The notes beneath the pieces were generated by a model. It was not told the DNA's origin. It did no database searches and worked only from the letters and a program-made list of their open reading frames with translations. The position numbers and the translations under genes are program-made. From Dethiosulfovibrio peptidovorans (lineage in GTDB: Bacteria > Synergistota > Synergistia > Synergistales > Dethiosulfovibrionaceae): a stretch of DNA of 64,000 bases. The stretch is taken from NCBI GenBank assembly GCA_002748665.1, contig PDTB01000017.1:47011-111010 (forward strand). The letters run 5' to 3'. The number at the start of each line of letters is the position of its first letter. Position 1 is the stretch's first letter. Shown piece by piece: positions 32,613-43,082 of this stretch.

Positions 32613-33474
32613 TTTTTTGACATCCCCCTGACGTCCAGCGATGATTATCCTCCATCGCTTGTTGTAGTTGTTCTATGAGCCAGTCCGGCGTGCTGGCACC
32701 GGCGGCAATTCCTACAGTCGCCTTTCCCGCCAACCACCTCCTATCCAGTTGATCCGCCTGCTCCACCCATACAGCCGGTGTTGCCGACTCCTGGGCGATT
32801 CGAAAAAGCTTTCCCGTATTAGCGCTGTTATGGCCTCCAATTACCACGATTCCGTCGACGAATCCCGCCAGAGAACGGACCGCATTTTGACGTTCGACTG
32901 TAGCACGACAGATGGTATTGAAAACCCGAACCTCTTTTGCCAGACCTACAGCATGAGCGACCAGAGCCTTGAGTGTCGATTCCTGTTGAGTCGTCTGGGA
33001 TATAATACCAATTTTACCGATTTTTTCAACAGTATCGAGATCCTTCTTACCCGACACCACCAAAGAAGGTCCCTTGACATATCCAAGAATTCCCTTTATC
33101 TCCGGATGATTTTCGTCACCTAAGACAACGGGGAAATAGCCCTCCTCGGAGAGACGACCGGCCATTTGTTGGGCCTTCCTGACGAATGGACAGGTGCCAT
33201 CGATGATCCTGGTCTCTTTTTCTTTCAGACGGGAAAGTACCGATGGGGCTACTCCGTGAGCCCGAATGAAGACTGCCTCACCTGGAGGCACCTGGGCGTC
33301 GTCATCGACCACAACTAACCCCTTGTCCTCCAGACGCCGGACCTCTTGAGGGTTATGAATGGGGCTTCCCATGCAGAATACCCGTCCTTGACGCTCCAGA
33401 GTTTCCTCCATGGTACGAATGGCCCGGGAGACGCCGAAACACAGCCCTGTAGGCTCGGCTATAAGCACGTTCAT
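32605..33474 (-). CDS. ispH: 4-hydroxy-3-methylbut-2-enyl diphosphate reductase
   Basis: Last enzyme of the MEP isoprenoid pathway, reducing HMBPP to IPP and DMAPP with a 4Fe-4S cluster. The 289-residue protein has the three cluster cysteines C12 (GLCFGV), C95 (GTCPFV) and C189 (NTICRATVERQ), and the active-site EN(H)PE segment around 121-125. Overlaps miaA (ATGA) and rpsA (8 bases). It supplies the undecaprenyl precursor used by MraY and MurG, though in another operon. Confidence 0.96.
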   Translation of the reverse strand: MNVLIAEPTGLCFGVSRAIRTMEETLERQGRVFCMGSPIHNPQEVRRLEDKGLVVVDDDAQVPPGEAVFIRAHGVAPSVLSRLKEKETRIIDGTCPFVRKAQQMAGRLSEEGYFPVVLGDENHPEIKGILGYVKGPSLVVSGKKDLDTVEKIGKIGIISQTTQQESTLKALVAHAVGLAKEVRVFNTICRATVERQNAVRSLAGFVDGIVVIGGHNSANTGKLFRIAQESATPAVWVEQADQLDRRWLAGKATVGIAAGASTPDWLIEQLQQAMEDNHRWTSGGCQKNE

Positions 33475-34430
33475 GGTACCAAATCCCCTGACGCAAGGTG
33501 TTTCCTGGAGTCATCAAGCATCGACAATAACACTTCATTATACATTATTTTTGAGAGGTCGTACCATCGAACTGGAAAAAAAGTCCGAAACCAGGTCATC
33601 TGACGTTTGGCAAACTGACGAGTCGCAACGACATCGGATTCGACCGCCTCGTCAAAAGTCATATGGCCTTGATGGTAGAGCACGAGTTCCCGATATCCGA
33701 AGCCCTTCATAGAGGGGAGATCTGGCGGGAATCCCTTATCCAGAAGCCATCGAACCTCCTCGGGATAGCCATTACCAAATTGCTCTCGAACCCGTCTGGC
33801 GATGGTGTCCGTCAACTCATCTCTGGGCCTGATCAACCCCAGGTAGAGCGGACTGTACCGACACGGGGTCTGAGAGGTCGGACGCTCATGCCACCACGAA
33901 AGTGGACGCCCCGAGATACGGTAGACCTCCAGGGCACGGATGACCCGGACAGAGTCGTTTGGATGAAGTCTCTGTGCGCTTTGGGGATCGGCCCTTTTAA
34001 GTTCGTCGTGGAGTGCTTGTCGTCCTTTCGACGAGACAGCTTGATCCATGAGCTCCTTTCGGACGATCGGATCCGATGGCACGTTCACCGTCAGGATCCC
34101 ATCAAACAGAGCTCTGTAGTAGAAAGCAGTTCCCCCTACCAGAATAGGCGTTCGGCCTCGGGCTAAAATACGATCTATGGCTGACGACGCACGGTCGACG
34201 AAATCCGATGCGTTGAATATCTCGTCGGGGTCGACCACATCCAGGAGATGATGGATGATCTCCTTTCTCGTCAGTCCGTCGATTTTATCGGTCCCGACGT
34301 CCATATACCGATATACCTGGCGGGAGTCTACCGAGATGACCTCGCCATCCAGGGCTCGGGCCAGGTCGAGGCTTAAGGCAGTTTTCCCCACTGCCGTGGG
34401 ACCGATAAGGGCGACTACAGGGATAGGCAT
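33471..34430 (-). CDS. miaA: tRNA dimethylallyltransferase
   Basis: Transfers the dimethylallyl group to A37 of tRNAs reading UNN codons; the donor DMAPP is the product of neighbouring ispH. The 319-residue protein has the P-loop IGPTAVGKTALS, VDSRQVYRYMDVGT, VGGTAFYYRALFDG and a C-terminal tRNA-binding helix (AKRQMTWFR). ATG 34430 has GAGAGG 8-9 bases upstream. A TTG at 34448 would add six residues overlapping mutL and is less likely. Confidence 0.96.
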   Translation of the reverse strand: MPIPVVALIGPTAVGKTALSLDLARALDGEVISVDSRQVYRYMDVGTDKIDGLTRKEIIHHLLDVVDPDEIFNASDFVDRASSAIDRILARGRTPILVGGTAFYYRALFDGILTVNVPSDPIVRKELMDQAVSSKGRQALHDELKRADPQSAQRLHPNDSVRVIRALEVYRISGRPLSWWHERPTSQTPCRYSPLYLGLIRPRDELTDTIARRVREQFGNGYPEEVRWLLDKGFPPDLPSMKGFGYRELVLYHQGHMTFDEAVESDVVATRQFAKRQMTWFRTFFPVRWYDLSKIMYNEVLLSMLDDSRKHLASGDLVP

Positions 34431-34434
34431 AGGA

Positions 34435-36165
34435 TCATCGCCTCTCAAAATGAGCTGCTATAGTGGCAGACCTCAGTCGAAACAGAGCTGGTCGACCGTG
34501 AGGACACGCTGAAGGAGTATCACATAGCAGCAGGCGTTGCCAAAGAACCTGAGCCTCCTCGGGGGTGAGGGACCAGGTGAGTTTCACCGAAGAACGGCAG
34601 GCCACGGTGGCCCATCGGAGCCAGATCACCTCTCGGTTCTGGTTCTCCTCCGCCAGGCCGATAAGCGTCGTTCGAAGGAGGTCTAAAGGGGGAATAGACG
34701 CTCCCTTAGGAATGTCGGGAATACCTCGAAGAACAGTTCTCCCATCGTTGGTATCAAGGGAGAAAGCGAGGGCATGAAGCTCATCGATTTTGGGTTCTGC
34801 CTCAGAGGAGAGGGTGGGAGGCAGCTCTATCGGAACGGCCAGGAGCTGGGAACCATATCCTTTCGAACATCTTTCCCTGATCGTCTCGAAGTTGATCCGC
34901 TCGTGAGCAGCGTGGGGATCGATGAGTATCAGGTCACCCCGATCGTCGAAGAGCAGATATCCCGACGTTAACTGCCCCATGTAGACAGGGGAGGGGAGAG
35001 CGTCAGAAGGAGGCGTATCCCGCTTCACAGATGGATGAGACTCCTTCTCTGTTGGTTCAAAAAGTTGGTGAGATTCAGTAGCGGGAAAAGGTTCAATCCT
35101 TCGAAACAGGGACTCCCCCCGGGGGGGAGCCGCATATCGGGATGGAGAGGCAACCTGAAGAGGAGCATGATCCGTCGGGGAACGGGAGGTATTTCCATCA
35201 AACCACACGGGACAGTCGTTCTTCATGGATGCTGCCGCCTCTCTCACAGCTGCGAAAAGGTCACTTCCACGTCGGAAAAGGACCTCGGCCTTGGCTGGAT
35301 GGACGTTCACGTCAACCTCCGACGGGGCCGTCTCGATCCAGACGGCCCAGTTGCCCCCTGGATGGGTCTCCCCTGAGGAGACAGCTGCCCGGATAGTCCC
35401 GTCGTCGATTCTTCGTCCGTTGACGAAAGCCATGAGAGAGATCCGAGAGCTCGCCAATCTCTGCCACCACACGGTCACTCTGTAGGGGCCCTGAGCCCCT
35501 GATGCCGTTGAGACAGGAGGCTCGTCTCCCCAAAGTCGGCGAAGCACCGACAGACGATTGCCACCGCCGGAGCTCTCGTAGACCTTTCGTTCATCGCTGT
35601 GAAGGACGAAGGCCACATCAGGATTGGCCACACTCAATTCCTGAAGCAGCCTGGATATACGACGAAGTTCGGCCCCTGAGCTTTTCAGGAACTTCCGTCT
35701 TGCAGGGAGGTTGAAAAACAGGTCGTCAACCTGAACCCTGGTGCCAGGACGGCAGTTTTGTTCCTCGACCGAGATAGGACCGCCACCCTGAACCCGAAGC
35801 CACCCTCCTGTGGATTTGCCTTCAGCCCTGCTGCGAATATCCAGACGGCTCACCGCCGCCATGCTCGCAAGAGCCTCTCCTCGATACCCTAAGGTGTCGA
35901 TGGACTCCAGATCCTCGAGGGAGAGGATCTTGCTTGTGGCGTGCCTCTCCACGGCCAGAGGAAGATCCTCCAGAGGGATTCCTCCACCGTCGTCCTCCAC
36001 CATCATGGAGAGCCGACCACCCTGAACGGTCGAGACCACGATACGTCGTGCACCGGCATCCAAACTATTCTCTACCAATTCCTTGATCACGGATACGGGG
36101 CGTTCAATAACCTCCCCGGCGGCGATTCTCATCGCTACCGATTGGGAAAGCTGGTGTATTTTCAA
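34435..36165 (-). CDS. mutL: DNA mismatch repair protein MutL (endonuclease type)
   Basis: 576 residues. The GHKL ATPase N-terminus shows [20 protein letters not shown], then DAGA, DDGGGI, HATSKI and GYRGEALAS. The C-terminal dimerisation domain has [12 protein letters not shown], a close match to the DQHA-x2-E-x4-E metal motif (Q replaced by P), plus CPHGRP, so it is probably a nicking MutL as in bacteria lacking MutH. The start is TTG, overlapping the mutS stop (TTGA). Confidence 0.95.
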   Translation of the reverse strand: MKIHQLSQSVAMRIAAGEVIERPVSVIKELVENSLDAGARRIVVSTVQGGRLSMMVEDDGGGIPLEDLPLAVERHATSKILSLEDLESIDTLGYRGEALASMAAVSRLDIRSRAEGKSTGGWLRVQGGGPISVEEQNCRPGTRVQVDDLFFNLPARRKFLKSSGAELRRISRLLQELSVANPDVAFVLHSDERKVYESSGGGNRLSVLRRLWGDEPPVSTASGAQGPYRVTVWWQRLASSRISLMAFVNGRRIDDGTIRAAVSSGETHPGGNWAVWIETAPSEVDVNVHPAKAEVLFRRGSDLFAAVREAAASMKNDCPVWFDGNTSRSPTDHAPLQVASPSRYAAPPRGESLFRRIEPFPATESHQLFEPTEKESHPSVKRDTPPSDALPSPVYMGQLTSGYLLFDDRGDLILIDPHAAHERINFETIRERCSKGYGSQLLAVPIELPPTLSSEAEPKIDELHALAFSLDTNDGRTVLRGIPDIPKGASIPPLDLLRTTLIGLAEENQNREVIWLRWATVACRSSVKLTWSLTPEEAQVLWQRLLLCDTPSACPHGRPALFRLRSATIAAHFERR

Positions 36166-38735
36166 GGGGACACCGCCTTTCTCGCCTCGTCCCGAAGCTC
36201 ATATAGCTTCTCAAGAGCCTGGATGGGCGTCATGTCATCGGGTCGAAGAGCTGCCAGTTCCTGGATCAGGGCGTCGCCCTTCAGGTCGAAAAACTCCATC
36301 TGAACCGACGGCTCGGGAACTGGAGAACGGCGATCTCCATCGGCTTCGAATCGCTCCAAAAGCTCCTGTGCCCGGCAGAGAACGACTCTTGGCAGACCGG
36401 CCAACCGGGCGACCTCCACGCCGTAAGATCGGTCGGCAGGGCCAGGAACCACCCGATGCAAAAACGTAACGCCATCGGGGCGTTCTTCCACTTCCACCCG
36501 GAGGTTCCATGCATGGGAAAGCCCCCCTTCCAGGGCTGTCAGTTCATGATAGTGGGTTGCAAAGAGAACTTTAGGAGATCGGCCACAGGCACCGTGAAGA
36601 AACTCCAGTACTGCCCAGGCGATGCTCATGCCGTCGTATGTCGACGTCCCCCTGCCGACCTCGTCCAGGATCACAAGGCTCCGGTCCGTCACGTTATGAA
36701 GGATGTTCGCCGTCTCCACCATCTCCACCATGAAGGTACTGTTGCCGAAAGCCAGCTCATCCCGCGCGCCCAAGCGGGTGAACACCCGGTCGTAAAGCCC
36801 GAACTCGGCCGACTCGGCTGGAACTGCGCATCCCATCTGAGCCATAATGACCAACAAGGCTGCCATGCGAAGATAGGTGGACTTACCAGCCATATTGGGG
36901 CCCGTAACGATAGCCACGCGGTGGTGATCCGTCACGAGATGAATATCGTTGGGCACAAAGGGGACCTCCCTTTGAATTGCCTCCACGACAGGATGGCGTC
37001 CCCCACATACGTGCATATCGGATCCCTCGACAAAGCTTGGCCGGACATAGCCTCTCTCAATGGCGACCTCCGTCAAGGACGCAAGGACATCCAGAGTTCC
37101 CAATGCTCGCCCCAGCTGCTGGAGTGGCTCTGTCTGAGCGAGAGTCGTCTGGATCAGTTCCCGATAGAGAAGGGCCTCTCTCTCCCTCGTCTCGCTCTCG
37201 GCAGAGGTCATGTGTTCCTCAAAATCCCTGAGTTCGGCCGTCGTGTATCGTTCGGCCGATACCAAAGTCTGACGACGTTGATAATCCTCTGGAAGCGTCA
37301 TATCGGTCTTCATGGAGCTCTTGCTGATCTCGACGTAATAGCCAAAAACCCGGGAGAAGCCCGCCTTCAGCTTGGGCAAACCCAGACGGATTCGTTCCCG
37401 GGCGAGAAAGTCCTCCAACCATTGATGGCCCTTCCGGGCAAAATCCCGCCATCGGTCCAGCTCCTCATCGTATCCATCCCGAATCACCGTGCCATTGCCC
37501 AGAATTCGGGGAGGACTCGCCTCCAGAGCCCGAGACAACGTAGCTCCCAGCTCTTCCAGTTCACGAGGAAATAGGACGAGGGCCTCAAGTCCAGATTTTT
37601 TCAAGGCGTCAATCACGCAGGGAGCAGCCATCAAGGTCTCCCGAAGGGCTGAGAGATCTCGTGGAGTTCCTGATCTGAGATGGAGACGAGCCAGGGCACG
37701 TTCCACGTCACGACATTGGGCCAGAGCCGATTGAAGGGACTGAAGAGACGAAGGGCATCCTCTCAGACAATCCTGGATATCCAGCCGTTCGCCGATGGAG
37801 CGGACATCCAGAAGAGGGCGGGAAATCCACTCCCGAAGAATTCGCCGGCCACAGCCGGTTCGACATCGGTTCAGAACCGAATAGAGTGATGGACCATCGC
37901 CCTCGAAGAGTTCCAAATTTCTCTGGGTCGTGACGTCCAGATGAAGGAATCGATCGGACCTGAGGAGAGTCAAACCTCGAACGTGTTCAGCAGCACCGAA
38001 TTGAGTTTCCTCCAGATATCGAAGAAGTCCGGCAGCGACCCCCGCCTCGGGGCTGTCGTCGAGCACACCGAAGCCCTGAAGAGACCCCACATCCCACCGA
38101 TGTTTGAGCCACCTGGTTCCTCCGGTCGGGTCGAACTCCTCCTTTGGGAGCTCCACCGGTGATCTCAGGCTGAAAGCTCTCTTCGACGTACCGGCTGTGC
38201 CTCGGGGCACCAGAACTTCAGCTCCATCACAGGAGGCGAAAAATCCCTGGGCTTCGCCAAAATCCAGGAGGCCCACCTGGAGTGATCCCGTCCCGGGCTC
38301 GAGAGTTCCAACCGCCCATCTCTCCCGCCCTACAGGCATCACGGCCGCCAGTCGACCATCTTCTCCAGCCTCCTCGGGAAGATAGGTCCCCGGGGTGACC
38401 AACCGAACGACCTCCCGTTCAACGAGAGTTCGGCCGTCAGGCTCGGTTATTTGCTCGCAGATGGCCACGTTGAAACCCTTTCGAACAAGTTTCCCCAGAT
38501 ATCCCTCAACAGCATGATAGGGAACACCTGCCATGGGAATTCGCTTCCCCTGGTCCCGGGCTGTCAGAGCTATGTCCAGTGCCTCGGATGCCACCAAAGC
38601 ATCGTCGAAGAATAGCTCGTAGAAATCGCCCATCCGAAAAAAGAGAAGAGCCTGAGGATACCGATTTTTCCAGTGAACGAACTGCTCAAGCATGGGGGTC
38701 ATTCTGACCCCTTCGGGGAGGTGAAAACCGCTCAC
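36162..38735 (-). CDS. mutS: DNA mismatch repair protein MutS
   Basis: Recognises mismatches and recruits MutL. The 857-residue protein has the F-Y-E mismatch-reading motif in [13 protein letters not shown], the clamp and lever domains, and the ABC-type ATPase with [29 protein letters not shown] and ATHYHEL. The GTG at 38735 overlaps the ruvX stop (GTGA). An ATG eleven codons later (38702) also has a good Shine-Dalgarno, and MutS proteins often begin near there with MTPM, so the exact start is uncertain. Confidence 0.97.
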   Translation of the reverse strand: MSGFHLPEGVRMTPMLEQFVHWKNRYPQALLFFRMGDFYELFFDDALVASEALDIALTARDQGKRIPMAGVPYHAVEGYLGKLVRKGFNVAICEQITEPDGRTLVEREVVRLVTPGTYLPEEAGEDGRLAAVMPVGRERWAVGTLEPGTGSLQVGLLDFGEAQGFFASCDGAEVLVPRGTAGTSKRAFSLRSPVELPKEEFDPTGGTRWLKHRWDVGSLQGFGVLDDSPEAGVAAGLLRYLEETQFGAAEHVRGLTLLRSDRFLHLDVTTQRNLELFEGDGPSLYSVLNRCRTGCGRRILREWISRPLLDVRSIGERLDIQDCLRGCPSSLQSLQSALAQCRDVERALARLHLRSGTPRDLSALRETLMAAPCVIDALKKSGLEALVLFPRELEELGATLSRALEASPPRILGNGTVIRDGYDEELDRWRDFARKGHQWLEDFLARERIRLGLPKLKAGFSRVFGYYVEISKSSMKTDMTLPEDYQRRQTLVSAERYTTAELRDFEEHMTSAESETREREALLYRELIQTTLAQTEPLQQLGRALGTLDVLASLTEVAIERGYVRPSFVEGSDMHVCGGRHPVVEAIQREVPFVPNDIHLVTDHHRVAIVTGPNMAGKSTYLRMAALLVIMAQMGCAVPAESAEFGLYDRVFTRLGARDELAFGNSTFMVEMVETANILHNVTDRSLVILDEVGRGTSTYDGMSIAWAVLEFLHGACGRSPKVLFATHYHELTALEGGLSHAWNLRVEVEERPDGVTFLHRVVPGPADRSYGVEVARLAGLPRVVLCRAQELLERFEADGDRRSPVPEPSVQMEFFDLKGDALIQELAALRPDDMTPIQALEKLYELRDEARKAVSP

Positions 38736-39157
38736 GGTTCGACTGTCCTTCGGGTGTCCAGATAGGTTTGAAGAATTACCGATGCGGCCAGTTTGTCGAC
38801 CACGGCCCGGCGCTTCTTTCGGGAGAGATCACCCTGAATGAGCACCTGGTTCGCGATGGTCGAGCTATACCGCTCGTCCACCGGTATAATCGTCACATCC
38901 GGGAACGTCTCTCGAATTTGTCTCATATTCTCCTCCACCTTGAGAGCCGACGGTCCCCTGGTGCCGTCTTCCCGGATGGGAAGGCCCACCACCACGGTGG
39001 AAGCCCCCGTCGATCTCAACAGATCTCCCAGATTGCACAACCAGTCATTCCTTGCGTCCCATTGAGCGACCCCCTGGGCAAAAGTCCCCAGGGGGTCGCT
39101 CACGGCAACTCCGATGCGGACCATCCCCAGGTCGAGGCCGACGATCCGTTCAATCAC
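38732..39157 (-). CDS. ruvX: RuvX/YqgF-family Holliday junction resolvase or rRNA nuclease
   Basis: 141 residues of RNase H-like fold. Motifs are [15 protein letters not shown] (first catalytic Asp), [21 protein letters not shown] (Asp/Glu) and a C-terminal [15 protein letters not shown] with the last Asp. The family is linked to 16S rRNA 5' end maturation and to Holliday-junction cleavage. The GTG start overlaps the alaS stop (GTGA). Association with alaS is widely conserved. Confidence 0.95.
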   Translation of the reverse strand: MIERIVGLDLGMVRIGVAVSDPLGTFAQGVAQWDARNDWLCNLGDLLRSTGASTVVVGLPIREDGTRGPSALKVEENMRQIRETFPDVTIIPVDERYSSTIANQVLIQGDLSRKKRRAVVDKLAASVILQTYLDTRRTVEP

Positions 39158-41790
39158 TGAAGAAACCCCTCTACGACTTTTCGGGACTCCTCCAGAGCAT
39201 GGGAAGTCCCATCGGTTCTGGGCCCTCCTGCCTGGGCCATGGTCGCCTTTCCACCGCCCTTGCCTCCAACGAAAGCCGCCACCTCTTTGACGATCTTGCC
39301 AGCGTGAAGTCCCTTCTCGACGGCGCTGGGCCCAACCATACAGATCATCTGAGTTCGCTCTGGTCCATCCGAGGCCAGAATGACCACCGATCCTGAATCC
39401 TTGTCCTTGATGCTGTCCCCCACCTCTCGAAGCCGATCAGCGTTGACGCCGTCGATGGCCGCCGTGTATAAGGTGATACCGTCAGCCAAGGAAGTCTTGA
39501 CAACTCCCTTGTCGAGATCCTCCATGGCCGATTGAAGGGTCAGCCGTTGGAGCTCCTTCTGCAGAGCCCGGTTCTCCCGCTCCATGGCGTCAAGTCGCTC
39601 CACCAGCTTGGTCGGCTGAACACCGAGACGTCCCGACAGCTCTTTCAAAACCGACACGGTCTCCTGATAGCGATGGAGGGCACACATGCCGGTGACCGCT
39701 ATGATCCGCCGAACCCCTGAGCCCACGCTCTCCTCGGACACGATCTTGAACAGGCCGATATCCCCCGTGGCTGTTACGTGGACGCCACCGCAGAGCTCGG
39801 TGGAAAAATCGCTCACCGCGACGATCCGAACGCGATCGCCATATTTTTCCTCGAAGAGAGCCTTAGCCCCCTTCTCCCTGGCTGCTGCCATGTCGGTCTC
39901 CTCCACGGTCAACCTGTGGTTCTTTTGGATCTCTCTGTTGACGGCAACCTCGACCTTCGCGATCTCCTCAGGGCTCAGGGGGTCAAAGTGGGTGTAGTCG
40001 AAGCGAAGAAACCGATCCGAGACGAGGGATCCATTTTGACGGACATGCCCTCCCAGCACTCGAATCAGAGCTTCGTGGAGAAGATGGGTGGCCGTGTGAT
40101 TCTGTGTCACGGCCGTTCTCCGTCCACCATCGACATCCGTATCGGCCCGATCTCCGACTGTAATTTGCCCCCGTCGAACGACGCCCTTGTGAAGGATCAG
40201 ATCACCTGAGGCGTACACGGTGTCGTTCACCTGAATCTCGTATCGCTCCCCCTGGATGACCCCCTGGTCCCCCACCTGGCCGCCTCGTTCGGCGTAGAAA
40301 GAGGTCCTGTTCAGGATCACTCCGATCTCATCACCTTCCTGAGCCTGCTCCACCACCTCACCGTCTGCGACCAGGGCCAAAACCTCGCTCTGGGCGGAGA
40401 GTCCGTCGTAGCCCAAAAACTCCGTAGCTCCATGCTGAGACAGAAGCTCGGCGTAGAGATCACCAGTTAGGATAGCCCCCATGTGTTTGCTCGACGAACG
40501 AGCACGTTCCCTCTGACACTCCATCTCAGACCGAAAAGCCTCTTCGTCCACAGACAACCCCTGTTCCCTACATATCTCCACGGTCAACTCCAGAGGGTAC
40601 CCGTAGGTATCGTACAGTTCGAAAGCCACATCTCCTGCCAGGACAGAGCCACCAGCCTGAAGCGCTTGGCTGATCTCCCGGCTGAGCAATTCTCCGCCCT
40701 GCTCCAGAGCTCGGCTGAATCGTTTCTCCTCGACAGCGACGACCTGCTCGATGGTCAGTCGATTGCAGAGGAGTTCCCTGTAGGGATCGGCCATAATCTC
40801 CAAGACAACTGGTATCAGATCGGTCAGAAAAGGGCGATCGAGGCCGATAAGCCGCCCGTATCGGGCAGCCCGTCGAAGAAGTCGGCGAAGCACATACCCC
40901 TGGCCGTCGTTGGCTGGAAGGATGCCATCGGCAATCATGAAAGCTACGGCTCGAACGTGGTCGGAGATCACCTTTGCTGCCATATCTCCCTCGGGAGTCC
41001 CACCGAAGGTGATACCAGCCATGGAGCAGGTTCGATCGATCAGGGGACGGAACAAATCCGTCTCAAAATCGTTGCTTACACCCTGAATCAGGGACGTCAG
41101 CCGTTCGAGTCCCATCCCCGTATCGATATTCTTTCGGGGAAGCGGTAAAAGCGTTCCATCCTCCTGACGGTCATATTGGGTAAAGACGTGGTTCCATATC
41201 TCAAGAAAGCGATCGCAGTCGCATCCTGGGGCGCAGTCAGGGCCGCAGCTAAAATCAGGGCCTTGGTCGTAGAGAATCTCCGAGTCGGGGCCACAGGGAC
41301 CAACGGGCCCCATAAACCAAAAGTTCTCATCTTCTCCGAAACGAAGGATCCGATTCGACGACAGCCCCACCAGGTCAGTCCACACCGTATACGCTTCCTC
41401 GTCGTCTTTATAGATGGTGGCATACATTCGATCGGGATCGAGGCCGAGGGCCTCCGTCAGAAATTCCCATCCCCAGGTTATGGACTCCTTCTTGAAATAC
41501 CCTCCCCAGCTGAAATTACCCAACATCTCGAAAAACGTGTGATGCCGAGCCGTCCGTCCAACGTTATCGATATCGTTCGTCCGAACGCATTTTTGCGACG
41601 TCACGACACTTCTCGTATCCGGCTCAGCCATGCCCAAATAGAACTTTTTAAAGGGCACCATACCTGCGATGGTGAACAAAACCGTAGGATCCTCGGGAAC
41701 CAGCGAAAAACTTTCATAGTGCCTGGCCCCTTTAGACACCCAGAAGTCTATAAACAGCTGACGGATCTCCCGACCGCTTCTCCACTTCAT
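39154..41790 (-). CDS. alaS: Alanine--tRNA ligase
   Basis: Full-length class II synthetase of 878 residues. The N-terminal aminoacylation domain begins with IRQLFIDFWVSKGARHYESF, followed by VRTNDIDNVGRTARHHTFFE. The editing domain has HTATHLLHEAL and CGGVHVTATG, the H-x3-H and C-x3-H zinc or editing ligands. The C-terminal oligomerisation domain ends with GGKGGGKATMAQAGG. All expected domains are present. Confidence 0.98.
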   Translation of the reverse strand: MKWRSGREIRQLFIDFWVSKGARHYESFSLVPEDPTVLFTIAGMVPFKKFYLGMAEPDTRSVVTSQKCVRTNDIDNVGRTARHHTFFEMLGNFSWGGYFKKESITWGWEFLTEALGLDPDRMYATIYKDDEEAYTVWTDLVGLSSNRILRFGEDENFWFMGPVGPCGPDSEILYDQGPDFSCGPDCAPGCDCDRFLEIWNHVFTQYDRQEDGTLLPLPRKNIDTGMGLERLTSLIQGVSNDFETDLFRPLIDRTCSMAGITFGGTPEGDMAAKVISDHVRAVAFMIADGILPANDGQGYVLRRLLRRAARYGRLIGLDRPFLTDLIPVVLEIMADPYRELLCNRLTIEQVVAVEEKRFSRALEQGGELLSREISQALQAGGSVLAGDVAFELYDTYGYPLELTVEICREQGLSVDEEAFRSEMECQRERARSSSKHMGAILTGDLYAELLSQHGATEFLGYDGLSAQSEVLALVADGEVVEQAQEGDEIGVILNRTSFYAERGGQVGDQGVIQGERYEIQVNDTVYASGDLILHKGVVRRGQITVGDRADTDVDGGRRTAVTQNHTATHLLHEALIRVLGGHVRQNGSLVSDRFLRFDYTHFDPLSPEEIAKVEVAVNREIQKNHRLTVEETDMAAAREKGAKALFEEKYGDRVRIVAVSDFSTELCGGVHVTATGDIGLFKIVSEESVGSGVRRIIAVTGMCALHRYQETVSVLKELSGRLGVQPTKLVERLDAMERENRALQKELQRLTLQSAMEDLDKGVVKTSLADGITLYTAAIDGVNADRLREVGDSIKDKDSGSVVILASDGPERTQMICMVGPSAVEKGLHAGKIVKEVAAFVGGKGGGKATMAQAGGPRTDGTSHALEESRKVVEGFLQ

Positions 41791-41800
41791 ATCTTCTCGG

Positions 41801-43081
41801 TCACTCCTTTGCCTCTGTCAGGTCGGTCCTTGCCTGTCGGGCGTTTCGAAGCACGTCCTCCACATCCTGACCGGGGAACGTCCCGTCCCTGTAAATCCAT
41901 CGTCCCCTCGAAAGGGTCCCTTTCACGTCGGCCGACGACCCGGCATACACCAGATACATCCCCAGGTTGTCACCGTCCAGACCGACATACTGAGGACGGT
42001 CAAGATCCACGATCATGAGATCAGCGTCCCATCCCGGCCGAATTCGACCGGAGCGAGGAAAACCGAGGGCTCGATACCCCCCATAGGTGGCCGCCTCCAA
42101 AACCTGGGCGGCTGTGACGGTTGTGGGGTCCTGGTTCACCCCTTTGTGAATCAGGGCCATGGATCGCATCTCATTCCACATGTCCAGCCGGTTATTACTG
42201 GCTGCTCCGTCGGTCCCCAAAGCCACAGAGACCCCAGCGTCGATCCATCCGGGAACCGGCGCAACACCACTTCCCAACTTCAGGTTGCTCCCCGGATTAT
42301 GGACCACGGTGACGCCATAGTTGACAAGAAAGTTGAGTATATCGTCGGGGATCCATACACCGTGAGCCAAAATAAGCCCGGGTGTGTCCAGTAACCCCGA
42401 ACGTTCCAGATACTCCAGAGGCTCGCATCCCAGCTCGTCCCGCAGGTATCCCAGCTCCCACTGAGCCTCCAGGAAGTGAATGTGAACCGAAAGTCCCCGA
42501 TTTCTAGCCAGATCGGTAATCTCCCGAAGGGCGTTCATCGGTACCGTGTATGGAGCGTGGGGGCCCATCTGAACCGTGATGTCAGGATCGTCCTTAAAGA
42601 CGTCCGCCAGTTCCACGCCCTCTGTGATTTTGTGTGCATCGCCGCCCACGATACCCCGACACAGGCCACACCGCATCCCAGCGTCTCTGGCAGCTTGGCC
42701 CACCTGGTCCATCTCAAAATACATATCTCCGAAACAGACCGTTCCTGTAGACGCCATCTCCAACAGGGCTGACCGAGCCCCCCAATAGATCCTCTCAGGG
42801 GTCAGTCGAGCCTCAACGGGCCAGATACGCTGTTCGAGCCACTCCATAAGGGGACGCTCCTCCCCCAGCCCTCGGAGGAGAACCATGGCGGCATGAGTGT
42901 GACAGTTCACCAGCGCGGGAAGGACCGCTATCCGTCCTCGTCCGTCAAATACCTGGTTGCCCTCGAGGGTACCCGGAGCATCTACCGCCTTGATGCACCC
43001 GTCCTGGATCAGGACATCCCCTCGGTTCCCTTGATCCATGGAGCCATCCAGAAGCCAGACATCCCTCAGAAGGAGGGACAC
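41801..43081 (-). CDS. mtaD: 5'-methylthioadenosine/S-adenosylhomocysteine deaminase-type amidohydrolase
   Basis: 426 residues of the MtaD/TrzA amidohydrolase family. Metal ligands are HTH in LVNCHTHAAM, the later His in ILAHGVWIPDD, and the Asp in LGTDGAASNNRLDMWNE. Catalytic Glu and His lie in HFLEAQWELGY. It should deaminate MTA, SAH or adenosine. I place the start at GTG 43081, one base after the ahcY stop and 6 bases after GGAGAG; GTG 43099 is the alternative. Flanked by ahcY and mtnA, it forms a SAM-salvage group. Confidence 0.88.
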   Translation of the reverse strand: MSLLLRDVWLLDGSMDQGNRGDVLIQDGCIKAVDAPGTLEGNQVFDGRGRIAVLPALVNCHTHAAMVLLRGLGEERPLMEWLEQRIWPVEARLTPERIYWGARSALLEMASTGTVCFGDMYFEMDQVGQAARDAGMRCGLCRGIVGGDAHKITEGVELADVFKDDPDITVQMGPHAPYTVPMNALREITDLARNRGLSVHIHFLEAQWELGYLRDELGCEPLEYLERSGLLDTPGLILAHGVWIPDDILNFLVNYGVTVVHNPGSNLKLGSGVAPVPGWIDAGVSVALGTDGAASNNRLDMWNEMRSMALIHKGVNQDPTTVTAAQVLEAATYGGYRALGFPRSGRIRPGWDADLMIVDLDRPQYVGLDGDNLGMYLVYAGSSADVKGTLSRGRWIYRDGTFPGQDVEDVLRNARQARTDLTEAKE

Positions 43082-43082
43082 T

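Noticed and set aside
36456-37574. 372-codon plus-strand frame opposite mutS
   Set aside because: Antisense shadow of the conserved MutS ATPase; composition rich in His, Gln and Arg with no recognisable domain.
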